Positions 20,007 to 28,935 of a DNA stretch of 41,511 nucleotides are shown here, piece by piece (the stretch's first letter is position 1; every line of letters starts with the position of its first letter). Source of the stretch: Cupriavidus basilensis (GTDB lineage: Bacteria > Pseudomonadota > Gammaproteobacteria > Burkholderiales > Burkholderiaceae). The notes under the pieces are model-generated. The model had not been told where the DNA came from. It worked only from the letters and a program-made list of their open reading frames with translations, and ran no database searches. The DNA lies in the NCBI RefSeq assembly GCF_029335485.1, contig NZ_JARJLM010000699.1, forward strand, positions 1-41,511. Direction: 5' to 3'. Made by a program: the position numbers and the translations under genes.

Positions 20007-23000
20007 GCCTGCAAGCGTTTTTCATCCAGAGACGGATCGCGACCAGCTTTCTCGCGATCGCGGTCCTGCTTGCCGGTGCGATGGCGTATTTCCTCCTGCC
20101 GGTGGCGCCGCTGCCCCAGGTCGATTTCCCGACCATCCAGGTGGTGGCCAAGCTGCCCGGCGCAAGCGCCGAGACGATGGCGACGTCGGTCGCAACGCCA
20201 CTCGAGCGCCAGCTCTCGAACATGGCCGGGGTCACGCAGATGACCTCGTCCAGTTCACTGGGCACCACGTCGATCGCCGTCCAGTTCGAGCTCTCGCGCG
20301 ATATCAACGGCGCGGCGCAGGACGTACAGACGGCGATCAACGCGGCGGGGGGAACCTTGCCGAAGAACCTGCCGAATCCGCCGACCTACCAGAAGGTGAA
20401 TCCCGCCGACTTCACGCTGCTGTCGCTGGCGCTGACGTCGCCATCGCTGACGCTGACGCAGCTGGACAGCTACGCTGAAGACTACCTGGCACAGCAGATC
20501 TCCCAGATGCCCGGCGTCGGACTGGTCGATTTTCACGGGCAGCAGCGGCCCGCGGTACGGATTCGCCTCGATCCCGACAAGCTTGCCGCGCGCGGCCTCA
20601 CGCTGGAGGACGTGCGTTCGATGGTTGGCGTGCAGACCGTCAACGCACCCAAGGGTGCGCTGAACGGACCGGACCGCTCGGTCGTGTTCAACGCGACGGA
20701 CCAGATCACGACGGCGGATGGCTATCGCGATCTCGTTATCGCCTACAAGAACGGCGCACCGGTGCGCGTGCAGGATCTCGGCGTGGTGGTGGACGCCGCC
20801 GAGGACACCCAGCAGGCCGCATGGTTGCAGCACGAGCGCGCGATCATCCTCGATATCCACAAGCAGCCGGGCTATAACGTCGTCGAGACCATCGCCAGTA
20901 TCAAGGCGAGGCTGCCGGCACTGGAAGCGACGCTGCCGGCCGCGGCCCACCTGCATGTGGTGGGCGACCGCACCCAGACCATCGACGCATCGGTGCACGA
21001 CGTGCAGTTCACGCTGTTGCTCACGATCGCCCTCGTGGTGATGGTGATTTTCTCGTTCCTGCGCAATGCGTGGGCCACCTTTATTCCCAGCCTGACCATA
21101 CCGCTGTCGCTGGTCGCCACCTTCGGCGTGATGTATCTGCTCGGCTACAGTCTCGACAATCTGTCGCTGATGGGGCTGACCATCGCCGTGGGCTTCGTCG
21201 TGGACGACGCGATCGTGGTGATCGAGAACGTGATGCGGCACATCGAGGAGGGCGTGCCGCGCATGCGCGCAGCCTTGCTCGGGGCTCGCGAAGTGCGCTT
21301 CACCATTATCTCGATGACCATCTCGCTGATCGCGGTGTTCATTCCCATCCTGCTGATGGGCGGCATCGTCGGGCGCCTGTTCCGCGAGTTCGCGGTCACG
21401 GTGAGCGCGGCCATCGTGATGTCGGCGCTGGTCTCGCTTACCGTCACGCCGATGCTGTGCGGCTGGCTGATCCGCGCGCCCGGCGAGGGCGGTGCGGGCC
21501 CCCGCAGGTTCGAGAAATGGCTGGAGCGGGCCTTCGTCGCCATGGAGAGGCACTATGAGCGCGGGCTTGACTGGGTACTGCGGCACCGGAAGACGATGCT
21601 CGCCGTCACGGTCGCGACCGTTCTTGCGACCGGGGCGCTCTTCGTATGGATTCCCAAGGGCTTTTTCCCGCAGGAAGATTCGGGGCTCATCATGGGCATG
21701 GCCCAGGCCGCGCCGGATATTTCGCCGCAAGCGATGGCGGCGCGGATGCAGCAGCTCGGGCGCATCGTCGAAGCCGATCCCGCCGTGGACAACGTGTACT
21801 TCTGGATCGGCCCCAACCCGACCGTGAGCCAGGGGCGGATGATGATCAACCTGAAGCCGTTTGGCCAGCGCGCCGACAGCGCCGCGCAGGTACTGAACCG
21901 TCTCAAGCCGCAGGTCGCGAAGGTCATGGGCATCTCGCTTTCGATGCAGGTCCGCCAGGATATCCAGGTGGGAGGCCGCATCAGTGCCGCGCAGTATCAA
22001 TACACCTTGCAGGATCCCGATATCCAGGAACTGGATCATTGGGCGCAGGTCCTCACCAAGCGCTTTTCCGGCCTGCCGGAACTGGCCGACGTCAGCTCGG
22101 ACCAGCAGGCGTCGGCAAGCAGCGCCACGCTCGTGATCGACCGCACCACGGCGTCGCGCTTCGGCATTACGGCGCAGGCGATCGACGACACGCTCTACGA
22201 TGCGTTCGGCCAGCGGCAGATCGCGACGCTGTTCACGCAGTTGAACCAGTACCACGTGGTCGAGGAGATCGATCCCCGCTTCCAGCTGACCACGGACGCG
22301 CTCGCGCACCTGTATGTGCGCTCGCCGCTGACCAGCGAACTGGTCCCGCTCAATACGCTGGCGAGGATAGACAACACCGTGTCGCCGATCGCGGTCAACC
22401 ATCAGGGACTGTTTCCCTCGGTCACGATCTCGTTCAACCTGGCGCAGGGCCAGTCGCTCGGTACCGCGGTAGCCGCTATCCACAAGGCGGAAGCCGAGGC
22501 GGGCAAGCCCGAGTCGCTGTCGGGCACGTTCCAGGGGACGGCGCAGGCCTTCCAGGCCTCGCTGCGCAGCGAGCCGTACCTGATTCTCGCGGCGCTTGTC
22601 GTGGTCTATCTGGTGCTCGGCATCCTCTATGAAAGCGCGATACATCCGCTGACGATCATTTCGACCTTGCCGTCGGCGGGCGTCGGCGCGCTCTGCGCGT
22701 TGATCCTGTGCGGACAGGATCTCTCGATCATGGGGATGATCGGCATCATCCTGCTGATTGGCATCGTGAAGAAGAATGCCATCATGATGATCGACTTTGC
22801 CCTGGTCGCGGAGCGCGAGCAGGGCCTGTCGCCGGTCGAGGCGATCCGGCAGGCCTGCCTGCTGCGCTTCCGGCCGATCATGATGACCACGCTCGCCGCG
22901 CTCTTCGGTGCCTTGCCGCTGGCGCTGGGCCATGGTGCCGGCGCGGAGCTGCGGGTGCCGCTGGGCATCGCGATCGTCGGTGGCCTGATCCTGTCGCAGA

Positions 23001-23146
23001 TGCTGACGCTGTTCACCACGCCGGTGGTGCATCTTTTCTTCGACCGGCTGGCCAGGCGCATCGAGGCGAGCCGGCGGCGGCCCGCCAGCCTGGCTGCCGC
23101 GAACGACAACGGGCGCGAGGTGCGTGGTGAAAGCGCGAGCGCCTGA
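20003..23146 (+). CDS. RND multidrug efflux pump, HAE1 family (MdtB/MdtC/MuxB-like)
   Basis: This 1047-residue proton-driven inner-membrane transporter has the standard RND layout of TM1, a large periplasmic loop, six TMs, and the same again. Motif A-like GGTLPKNLPNPPTYQKVNPAD is present, and the proton-relay aspartates are Asp401 and Asp402 in GFVVDDAIVVIENVMRH. The second-half GIVKKNAIMMIDFAL motif is typical of MdtB/C/MuxB pumps. Those normally work as heteromeric pairs, but only one pump gene is present here. Substrates cannot be read from the sequence. The gene ends 28 bp before the convergent response regulator. Confidence 0.95.
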   Translation: MSLQAFFIQRRIATSFLAIAVLLAGAMAYFLLPVAPLPQVDFPTIQVVAKLPGASAETMATSVATPLERQLSNMAGVTQMTSSSSLGTTSIAVQFELSRDINGAAQDVQTAINAAGGTLPKNLPNPPTYQKVNPADFTLLSLALTSPSLTLTQLDSYAEDYLAQQISQMPGVGLVDFHGQQRPAVRIRLDPDKLAARGLTLEDVRSMVGVQTVNAPKGALNGPDRSVVFNATDQITTADGYRDLVIAYKNGAPVRVQDLGVVVDAAEDTQQAAWLQHERAIILDIHKQPGYNVVETIASIKARLPALEATLPAAAHLHVVGDRTQTIDASVHDVQFTLLLTIALVVMVIFSFLRNAWATFIPSLTIPLSLVATFGVMYLLGYSLDNLSLMGLTIAVGFVVDDAIVVIENVMRHIEEGVPRMRAALLGAREVRFTIISMTISLIAVFIPILLMGGIVGRLFREFAVTVSAAIVMSALVSLTVTPMLCGWLIRAPGEGGAGPRRFEKWLERAFVAMERHYERGLDWVLRHRKTMLAVTVATVLATGALFVWIPKGFFPQEDSGLIMGMAQAAPDISPQAMAARMQQLGRIVEADPAVDNVYFWIGPNPTVSQGRMMINLKPFGQRADSAAQVLNRLKPQVAKVMGISLSMQVRQDIQVGGRISAAQYQYTLQDPDIQELDHWAQVLTKRFSGLPELADVSSDQQASASSATLVIDRTTASRFGITAQAIDDTLYDAFGQRQIATLFTQLNQYHVVEEIDPRFQLTTDALAHLYVRSPLTSELVPLNTLARIDNTVSPIAVNHQGLFPSVTISFNLAQGQSLGTAVAAIHKAEAEAGKPESLSGTFQGTAQAFQASLRSEPYLILAALVVVYLVLGILYESAIHPLTIISTLPSAGVGALCALILCGQDLSIMGMIGIILLIGIVKKNAIMMIDFALVAEREQGLSPVEAIRQACLLRFRPIMMTTLAALFGALPLALGHGAGAELRVPLGIAIVGGLILSQMLTLFTTPVVHLFFDRLARRIEASRRRPASLAAANDNGREVRGESASA

Positions 23147-23174
23147 TGCGGCAGGCTTCCAGGAGAACGGATAT

Positions 23175-23852
23175 CTAGTCGCCCGGGCGCAATATGTAGC
23201 CCGCGCCGACGACGGTATGGATCAGGGGTGTGGCGAAGTCGCGATCCACTTTGGCGCGCAGGCGGTGCATATGCATGTCGATGATGTTGCCGCGCGGCTC
23301 GAAGTCGTAGCTCCACGCCGCCTCGAGCAGCATGCTGCGGGTGACGACCTGCCCCGCGCGGCGCATCAGGCATTCGAGCAGCAGATACTCGCGGCGTTGC
23401 AGGCGCAGGTCCTGCCCGGCCCGGCTGGCGGTGCGTGCGCGGGTATCGAGCGACAGGTCGGCGCATTGCAGCACGTTGTTCATGCGGGTGCGATCGATGC
23501 GGCGGGCAAGCGCCTCGACGCGTGCGAGCAGTTCCGTGAAGGCATAGGGCTTGACGAGGTAGTCGTCGCAGCCGGCCTGGATCCCCTCGACACGCTGGGC
23601 AAGCCCGCCGATGGCGGAGAGCATCAGTACCGGCGTGGCGTTGCCGCCGGCGCGCAGGCGGCGCACCAGTTCCACGCCGTCGAGCGCGGGCAGCAGGCGG
23701 TCGGTGACGACGACGTCGTAGATGCCCTCGCTGGCCATCGCGAGGCCGGTGGCGCCATCCTCGGCCGTATCGACGATATGGCCGCTCTCGCCCAGGCCAC
23801 GCGAGAGGAAGTGCCGGCCGCGTGCGTCGTCTTCGACTATCAGAATGCGCAT
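23175..23852 (-). CDS. OmpR-family response regulator without adjacent kinase
   Basis: This 225-residue two-component regulator has a receiver domain with phospho-acceptor Asp51 (VVVTDRLLPALDG) and Lys101 (DDYLVKPYAF). The C-terminal winged helix (LRLQRREYLLLECLMRRAGQVVTRSMLLEAAWSYDF ... NIIDMHMHRLRAKVD) ends in HTVVGAGYILRP. It is convergent with the efflux operon and divergent from the second regulator/kinase pair at 24006-26037. No histidine kinase lies on its strand. Regulation of the pump is plausible from position alone. Confidence 0.93.
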   Translation of the reverse strand: MRILIVEDDARGRHFLSRGLGESGHIVDTAEDGATGLAMASEGIYDVVVTDRLLPALDGVELVRRLRAGGNATPVLMLSAIGGLAQRVEGIQAGCDDYLVKPYAFTELLARVEALARRIDRTRMNNVLQCADLSLDTRARTASRAGQDLRLQRREYLLLECLMRRAGQVVTRSMLLEAAWSYDFEPRGNIIDMHMHRLRAKVDRDFATPLIHTVVGAGYILRPGD

Positions 23853-23938
23853 GGAGGGCGGTTTTCCATCCGATACCTTAATATTGTTTCATGTTTGCGC
23901 GCAACGGCTGCCCGGCGTGGCAAGGCATGCCGCCATGC

Positions 23939-23957
23939 GCTTTGCATAGTGTAAAGC
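23939..23957. promoter_or_regulatory. imperfect palindrome between the two response regulators
   Basis: GCTTTGCA-TAG-TGTAAAGC matches in 7 of 8 arm positions. It lies 49 bp before the 24006 start codon and 87 bp from the divergent regulator start. It could be an autoregulatory site for either regulator. Confidence 0.4.
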
Positions 23958-24005
23958 GAGCGGGCAGGCCGCGCCCGCGCGGGCTGTCCATTTCTGGAAA
24001 CCTAC

Positions 24006-24689
24006 ATGTCGAACGTATTGGTCGTCGAGGACGACTCGCAGACACTCGAGGAAATCGTCGAGGCGCTGACTGATCACGGTTGCTCGGTCGAGACGGCACG
24101 GACCGGCCGTGACGGCCTGATGCTGGCGATCGCAAAAAGCTACGACGCGATCGTGCTCGACCGCATGCTGCCAGGCGGACTGGAGGGGCTAGGCATGCTG
24201 GCCGCGCTGCGCAGCGCCGGCGTGGTGACGCCCGTGCTGATCCTGAGTGCGCTCTCGGCGGTGGACGAACGCGTGCGTGGCCTTCGCGCCGGCGGCGACG
24301 ACTATCTGACCAAGCCCTTCGAGTTCATCGAGCTGACCGCGCGCCTCGATGCGCTGATGCGCCGGCGCGAAGCGCCGCAGAGCGTGCAGGCGTATCAGGT
24401 CGGGCCGCTCAGGCTCGACCTGCTCACGCGGGAAGTGACGTGCGCGGGGCGCGCCGTGCCCCTGCTGCCGCGCGAGTACAGTCTGCTCGAGTACCTGATG
24501 CAGCACGAAGGACAGGTGGTGAGCCGCACGATGCTGTTCGAAGCCGTATGGGATTACCGCCTCGACGAGCGCACCAACGTCATCGATGTGCATATCAGCC
24601 GCCTCAGGAAGAAGATCGATCCTGCGGGCTCGATGCCGATGATCCATACCGTACGCGGTTCGGGATACCTGCTCCGTGCGCCTGCCTGA
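24006..24689 (+). CDS. OmpR-family response regulator
   Basis: This 227-residue regulator has a receiver domain with Asp52 (AIVLDRMLPGG) and Lys103 (DDYLTKPFEF). Its OmpR-type winged helix contains LLPREYSLLEYLMQHEGQVVSRTMLFEAVWDY and NVIDVHISRLRKKID, and ends in HTVRGSGYLLRAP. The last 14 bases overlap the kinase gene, so the two are translationally coupled and form a cognate pair. It is clearly related to the divergent regulator at 23175-23852, suggesting an old duplication. Confidence 0.94.
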   Translation: MSNVLVVEDDSQTLEEIVEALTDHGCSVETARTGRDGLMLAIAKSYDAIVLDRMLPGGLEGLGMLAALRSAGVVTPVLILSALSAVDERVRGLRAGGDDYLTKPFEFIELTARLDALMRRREAPQSVQAYQVGPLRLDLLTREVTCAGRAVPLLPREYSLLEYLMQHEGQVVSRTMLFEAVWDYRLDERTNVIDVHISRLRKKIDPAGSMPMIHTVRGSGYLLRAPA

Positions 24690-26037
24690 TTTCTACCGCA
24701 CGACCAGCTTTCGCCTCGCGACGCTGTTCCTCGCGATGTTCGGCGTGGTGGCCGCCGTACTGTTCAGCTATCTCTATGTCGAGATCACCGGCTTCGAAAC
24801 CGAGCGTATCGACGACTGGCTGATGCGCGAACGCGCCTCCATTGCGCGCGTGGCGCCCGACGATCTCGCCGCCCGCTTCGAAAACCAGAATCGATACGAT
24901 CCGCGCCACCAGCGCCCGTTTGGCCTCTTCGACGCAGACGGCAGGCATGTGGCGGGCGGCTATCCCGGCAATCGTCCCGCGATTCCATTCTTTGACAAGC
25001 CGTTCTCCGTGCGCCTCGAGGGGCTGCCCGGCGATCCCCCGGGGCGGTGTATCGCCGCGAGGCTCCAGGATGGCCGCGTTGCCCTGCAATGCCAGGAAAC
25101 GCATGAACTCGATCACTTCGACGAGGAGTTGCTGCATGTCCTGATCACCGCCGCCGCGCTCACGCTGGTTCTCGGCCTGATCGGGGCCTGGCTGGTCGGC
25201 GCGGGATCCGTGCGGCGGCTGGACGCGGTCACCGCGTCCATCCGGGAGATCGTCGGTGGCAACCTGAGCCAGCGCCTGCCCCTGCATGCGAAGGGGGACG
25301 ACATTGACCGGCTGGTGCGCGTCGTGAACGGCATGCTCGATGAAATCGAGCGGCTGATGCACGAAGTCAAGGGCGTATGCGACGCCATTGCGCACGACCT
25401 GCGCACGCCGCTCACACGACTCATGGCGGGGCTGGAGCGTGCGGAACGCCGCGCGAAGTCGGATGCCGACTACCGGCGCGCAATCGAGGACGCGATCCAG
25501 GAGGCCGGCGGCATCCTGCGCGCTTTCAACGCGCTCCTGCGCATCTCCGAGGTGGAGAGCGGCATGCGGCGGGATACCTTCGTCAAGGTCGACCTGGCGT
25601 CGGTGGTTGCCGATGTGGTCGAATTCTACGATCCGCCGGCGGAAGAGAAGGGCATCGCGCTCGAGCAGCGGCACGCCGCGCCGGGGCCTTACGAGATGCA
25701 GGGCGATCCGAGCCTGCTCTTCGAGGCGCTCGCCAACCTGGTCGAGAACGCGATCAAGTTTGCCCCCGAACATGGACATGTCTCGGTCGCGCTGTTCCGC
25801 GACGCGAATGGTTTCGGCGTCACGATCAAGGATGACGGTCCCGGCATCGCGCCCGGGGAGCGCCAGGCCGTGCTGCGGCGATTCTACCGGGGGGAGGCGA
25901 GCCGGCACACGCCCGGCAGCGGACTCGGCCTGAGCCTCGTGCATGCGGTTGCCGGCATGCATGGCATGTCGATACGGTTCAATGACGTCCCGGCCGGCTG
26001 CGAAGTGGTGCTCTACCGGCAAGCGCAGCCGCTTTGA
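24676..26037 (+). CDS. sensor histidine kinase, partner of the 24006-24689 regulator
   Basis: This 453-residue kinase starts with GTG inside the regulator gene. It has an N-terminal transmembrane helix (LATLFLAMFGVVAAVLFSYLYV), a periplasmic region of about 130 residues containing two cysteines (GRCIAAR and ALQCQE), and a second helix (LITAAALTLVLGLIGAWLVGA). A HAMP linker and HisKA with His240 (DAIAHDLRTPLTRL) follow. The HATPase has NLVENAIKFAPE, DDGPGIAPGE and GSGLGLSL. The signal sensed is unknown. Confidence 0.94.
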   Translation: MRLPDFYRTTSFRLATLFLAMFGVVAAVLFSYLYVEITGFETERIDDWLMRERASIARVAPDDLAARFENQNRYDPRHQRPFGLFDADGRHVAGGYPGNRPAIPFFDKPFSVRLEGLPGDPPGRCIAARLQDGRVALQCQETHELDHFDEELLHVLITAAALTLVLGLIGAWLVGAGSVRRLDAVTASIREIVGGNLSQRLPLHAKGDDIDRLVRVVNGMLDEIERLMHEVKGVCDAIAHDLRTPLTRLMAGLERAERRAKSDADYRRAIEDAIQEAGGILRAFNALLRISEVESGMRRDTFVKVDLASVVADVVEFYDPPAEEKGIALEQRHAAPGPYEMQGDPSLLFEALANLVENAIKFAPEHGHVSVALFRDANGFGVTIKDDGPGIAPGERQAVLRRFYRGEASRHTPGSGLGLSLVHAVAGMHGMSIRFNDVPAGCEVVLYRQAQPL

Positions 26038-26064
26038 CGACATCGCCGCGGCAGGGCGGCGCTT

Positions 26065-26105
26065 GTGCCCCGGGACCTGCCCATGCCGCAGCGCTGCCGG
26101 GGCAC
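26065..26105. terminator. probable terminator between convergent genes
   Basis: GTGCCCCGG and CCGGGGCAC form a perfect 9-bp stem around a 23-base loop, followed by TTT on the plus strand. It lies between the kinase stop (26037) and the end of the minus-strand aminotransferase (26150). Confidence 0.5.
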
Positions 26106-26149
26106 TTTGCGCAGGCGGGCCGGCCCCGGCAGTGGCCTTGGCCAGCCGG

Positions 26150-27346
26150 CTATCGGGCCAGCGCGCGCAACCCGTCCAGCAGCTTTGCGGTCTCCGCCTC
26201 GGTGGTCAGGTAGCTGACCGAGGCGCGGGCGACCTGGCTCAGCCCCCGGGCGTTCATGTCGAGCGGCGTGTAGCCGGCGCCGTTGCTGCCGATCGCCACG
26301 CCCTGCGCCGCCAGGCTGCGTTGCACGGATACCGCGTCCTGTCCGGCCAGGTTGAACGCCACCAGCCCGGAGCGTTCGCGGCCCTGGTCCAGTACCGTCA
26401 CGCCTGGGATCTCCGACAGTTGCGCACGCAGCGCCTGCGCGGTCTGGTCGATGCGCGCACGGATGTTCTCCAGGCCGATCTCCAGCGCTTCCTGCAAGGC
26501 ATTGGCCAGCCCGCAGCGCAGCGCCATCGCCGCTTCCGCCGACTCGAAGCGTGCCGCGCCGGCGCGCAGCACCGGCTCGCCGTACACGTCCAGCGGCGCC
26601 GAATAGGTGTCGACGAAGGCGGGCGCCAGCCGCGCCAGGAAATCCTGCCGCACATACAGCAGGCCCGTGCCTCTCGGCCCGCGCAGCGCCTTGCGGCCCG
26701 CGCCGGTCAGCACATCGCAGCCCACCTCGGCCACGTCGACGGGCAACTGGCCCACGGCCTGCGCGGCATCGACGAAGTACGCAATGCCGCGGCGCCGCGC
26801 TACTTGTCCGATAGCCGCCGCCGGATTGATGAGTCCGCCGTTGGCCGGCAGCCAGGTCAGCGCAATCAGGCGGACGCGTTCATCGAGCATGGCTTCCAGC
26901 GCCTGCGGATCCACCGCGCCGCTGCTGTCGCAGGGGATGGCCTCGATCGACGCGCCCGCGCGCTGTGCGATCAGGCGCATGGCGGCCAGGTTGCCGCCCC
27001 ATTCGTGGCGTCCGGCCAGGATGCGGTCGCCGGCGCGCCAGGCTCCCAAGGCCGCGAACGCGGCGCCCCATCCTGGCGAATTGCCGGTGGTCAGCGCGAT
27101 CTCATCCGGCTGCGCATTCAGCAGGCGCGCGGCAAGGATGCGCGCGCGCTCCGTTTGTTCGCGCGCCGCCACGCCTGCTTCCATCGGCCCCTGGGTGGCC
27201 TCCCGCTGCAGATGCGCGTGGATCGCCGCCAGCGTGTCGATGGACGGCAGTGATGCGCCGGCGTGATTGAAATGTGTGGTGGTTTGCGTGCCCGGCGTGC
27301 GGGCGCGCAGCGCATCCACGGCTGCAGGGGTTAGCGGAACAGGCAT
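26150..27346 (-). CDS. class V aminotransferase (cysteine-desulfurase fold)
   Basis: This 398-residue PLP enzyme belongs to the aminotransferase class V/NifS superfamily. Landmarks in order are HFNHAGASLPS near the N-terminus, the phosphate-binding TTGNSPGWGAAF, the cofactor aspartate region IAYFVDAAQAVGQLPVDV, and the PLP-lysine region LTGAGRKALRGPRGTGLLYV. No conserved active-site cysteine loop of group I/II desulfurases is obvious, so transamination, lyase or epimerase-type chemistry is more likely than desulfuration. It follows a RidA gene by 32 bp on the same strand. RidA proteins hydrolyse the enamines/imines that PLP enzymes release, which fits a shared function. The substrate is unknown. 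Confidence 0.88.
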   Translation of the reverse strand: MPVPLTPAAVDALRARTPGTQTTTHFNHAGASLPSIDTLAAIHAHLQREATQGPMEAGVAAREQTERARILAARLLNAQPDEIALTTGNSPGWGAAFAALGAWRAGDRILAGRHEWGGNLAAMRLIAQRAGASIEAIPCDSSGAVDPQALEAMLDERVRLIALTWLPANGGLINPAAAIGQVARRRGIAYFVDAAQAVGQLPVDVAEVGCDVLTGAGRKALRGPRGTGLLYVRQDFLARLAPAFVDTYSAPLDVYGEPVLRAGAARFESAEAAMALRCGLANALQEALEIGLENIRARIDQTAQALRAQLSEIPGVTVLDQGRERSGLVAFNLAGQDAVSVQRSLAAQGVAIGSNGAGYTPLDMNARGLSQVARASVSYLTTEAETAKLLDGLRALAR

Positions 27347-27378
27347 GGCGGTCTCCCGTAAAGTAGCGTGCGCCGGCT

Positions 27379-27870
27379 TCAGGGCTGGGTGAGGGGTACC
27401 TTCAGCGCGATCACCGCTTCGACTTCCACGGCAACGCCGGTGGGCAGCGACGCCACGCCGACGGCGCTGCGCGCATGGCGGCCGGCATCGCCGAACACCT
27501 GCACCATCAGGTCCGACGCGCCGTTGGCGATGGCGCTCTGGCGATGGAATTCCGGCGTGCTGGCCACGAACACGCCCAGGCGTACCACGCGGGCCACGCG
27601 GTCCAGCCGGTCGCCCGTGGCGGCGGCAATCTGCGCCAGGACGCCCAGCGCCGCCAGGCGCGCGGCCTGCACGCCGTCATCGTCCGCGATGTTGTCGCCC
27701 AGGCGGCCGAGGTAGGCGGACTGGCCATCCTTGCGCGAGATCTGGCCGGAAATATAGAGAAGATTGCCTTCCTGCACGAAGGGCACGTAGTTGGCGGCGG
27801 GCGCGGCCGGCGCTTCCAGGGCGAGGCCGAGTTCGGCCACGCGGGCGGAGAGGGTGGTTGCCAGGGTCAT
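27379..27870 (-). CDS. RidA/YjgF-family protein
   Basis: This 163-residue protein resembles the RidA (YjgF/UK114) family, subgroup with YVPFVQEGNLLYISGQISRKDG near the N-terminus. It has DDGVQAARLAALGVLAQI in the middle and the C-terminal ARSAVGVASLPTGVAVEVEAVIAL, which carries the family arginine that binds carboxylates. The ATG at 27868-27870 was chosen because the family domain starts soon after; an in-frame extension to 27933 has no family match. It lies between a LysR regulator and an aminotransferase, consistent with deamination of a reactive enamine/imine intermediate. Confidence 0.88.
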   Translation of the reverse strand: MTLATTLSARVAELGLALEAPAAPAANYVPFVQEGNLLYISGQISRKDGQSAYLGRLGDNIADDDGVQAARLAALGVLAQIAAATGDRLDRVARVVRLGVFVASTPEFHRQSAIANGASDLMVQVFGDAGRHARSAVGVASLPTGVAVEVEAVIALKVPLTQP

Positions 27871-27964
27871 GTCGGTTGCGTCTGGTATGGGTCGGGAAAG
27901 CCCCATCCTATGGACCTGCCCGCCGGGTGACAAACCAGTTTTTGCCCTGCATGCATGAGCAAGA

Positions 27965-28885
27965 CTAATACGTGCCTTCCGGCGACTCGTGGGCGACCGT
28001 CTCGGCGAGCCAGTTCCGGAACGCCAGCGCGGCCTCGCCCGGCGCGCCGCGGGGCATGACGAGCCACCATCCGATGCGCGGATCTTCGAGTACGGCGTCG
28101 GGCAACGCCTGCACCAGGGCGCCGCTGGCCAGTTGCGGGGCGATCAGGCGGTGCCGGCCCATGGCCATGCCTTGCCCGGCCAGCGCCGCTTCCACCACGA
28201 TGTTGTAGTCGTACAGGTGCACGGTTTGCGCCCGGCCCAGGTCCAGCCCGAAGCGGCGGGCCCAGGCGTCCCATTCGAACGGCTGCCTGGCATGCGAGGC
28301 CAGGAGCGCATGGCGCAGCAGGTCCTGCGGCTGGCGCGGGCGCTTGCGGCCGGCGATCAGGGCCGGGGCGCACACCACGGAAAGGCGTTCCGGCATCAGC
28401 TGTCGCGCGCGCACGCCCGGCCAGGCGCCGCGGCCGTAGCGGATCGCCACGTCCACCTCGCCGCCGGCGACGTCCGCCAGGGCGATATCGGGCCGCAACT
28501 GCAGGTCGATGCCGGGATGGGCGGCGGAGAAGGCCGGCAGGCGCGGCGCCAGCCAGCGGGTGGCAAAGGAAGCCAGTATGCCGACCGTCAGCGTCGTGCG
28601 CGCGGCGGCGGGTGCGCGAAGCTGCTCGGTGCCCTGGCGCAGCAGCTCGAAGGCCGCATGCACCTGCGTGTAATAGGCTTGCCCGGCTTCGGTCAGCGCC
28701 ACGGCGCGCGTGCGCCTCTCGAACAAGGCCACGCCCAGATCGCTTTCGAGCCGCTGGATATGGTGGCTGACGGCGCCTTGCGTCACGAACAGCTCTTGCG
28801 CCGCCTGGCTGAAACTCAGGCGCCGGGCTGCCGCTTCGAAAGCGCGCAGGGACACGAGGGGCGGCAGGGATCGCGTGGAACGCAT
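27965..28885 (-). CDS. LysR-family regulator, GcvA-like
   Basis: This 306-residue LysR-type regulator has an N-terminal winged helix (LVSLRAFEAAARRLSFSQAAQELFVTQGAVSHHIQRLE) with the SHHI recognition sequence of the GcvA subgroup. The periplasmic-binding-protein-like effector domain starts at TTLTVGILASFATRWLAPRL and contains VDVAIRYGRG. It is encoded just upstream of RidA and the aminotransferase on the same strand. It follows cbbR by 50 bp, so it could be transcribed with cbbR or from a short promoter in that gap. Control of the RidA/aminotransferase pair is the simplest guess. Confidence 0.9.
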   Translation of the reverse strand: MRSTRSLPPLVSLRAFEAAARRLSFSQAAQELFVTQGAVSHHIQRLESDLGVALFERRTRAVALTEAGQAYYTQVHAAFELLRQGTEQLRAPAAARTTLTVGILASFATRWLAPRLPAFSAAHPGIDLQLRPDIALADVAGGEVDVAIRYGRGAWPGVRARQLMPERLSVVCAPALIAGRKRPRQPQDLLRHALLASHARQPFEWDAWARRFGLDLGRAQTVHLYDYNIVVEAALAGQGMAMGRHRLIAPQLASGALVQALPDAVLEDPRIGWWLVMPRGAPGEAALAFRNWLAETVAHESPEGTY

Positions 28886-28935
28886 GGGGCTTGAGCCTGG
28901 GCTTGGGGAGTGCGTAATGCTACGCCTTGTCGTGC

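Noticed and set aside
20255-23032. 925-codon minus-strand frame opposite the RND pump
   Set aside because: Its translation is rich in R, H, Q and D without domains, and the plus strand encodes a complete pump with its proton-relay aspartates.
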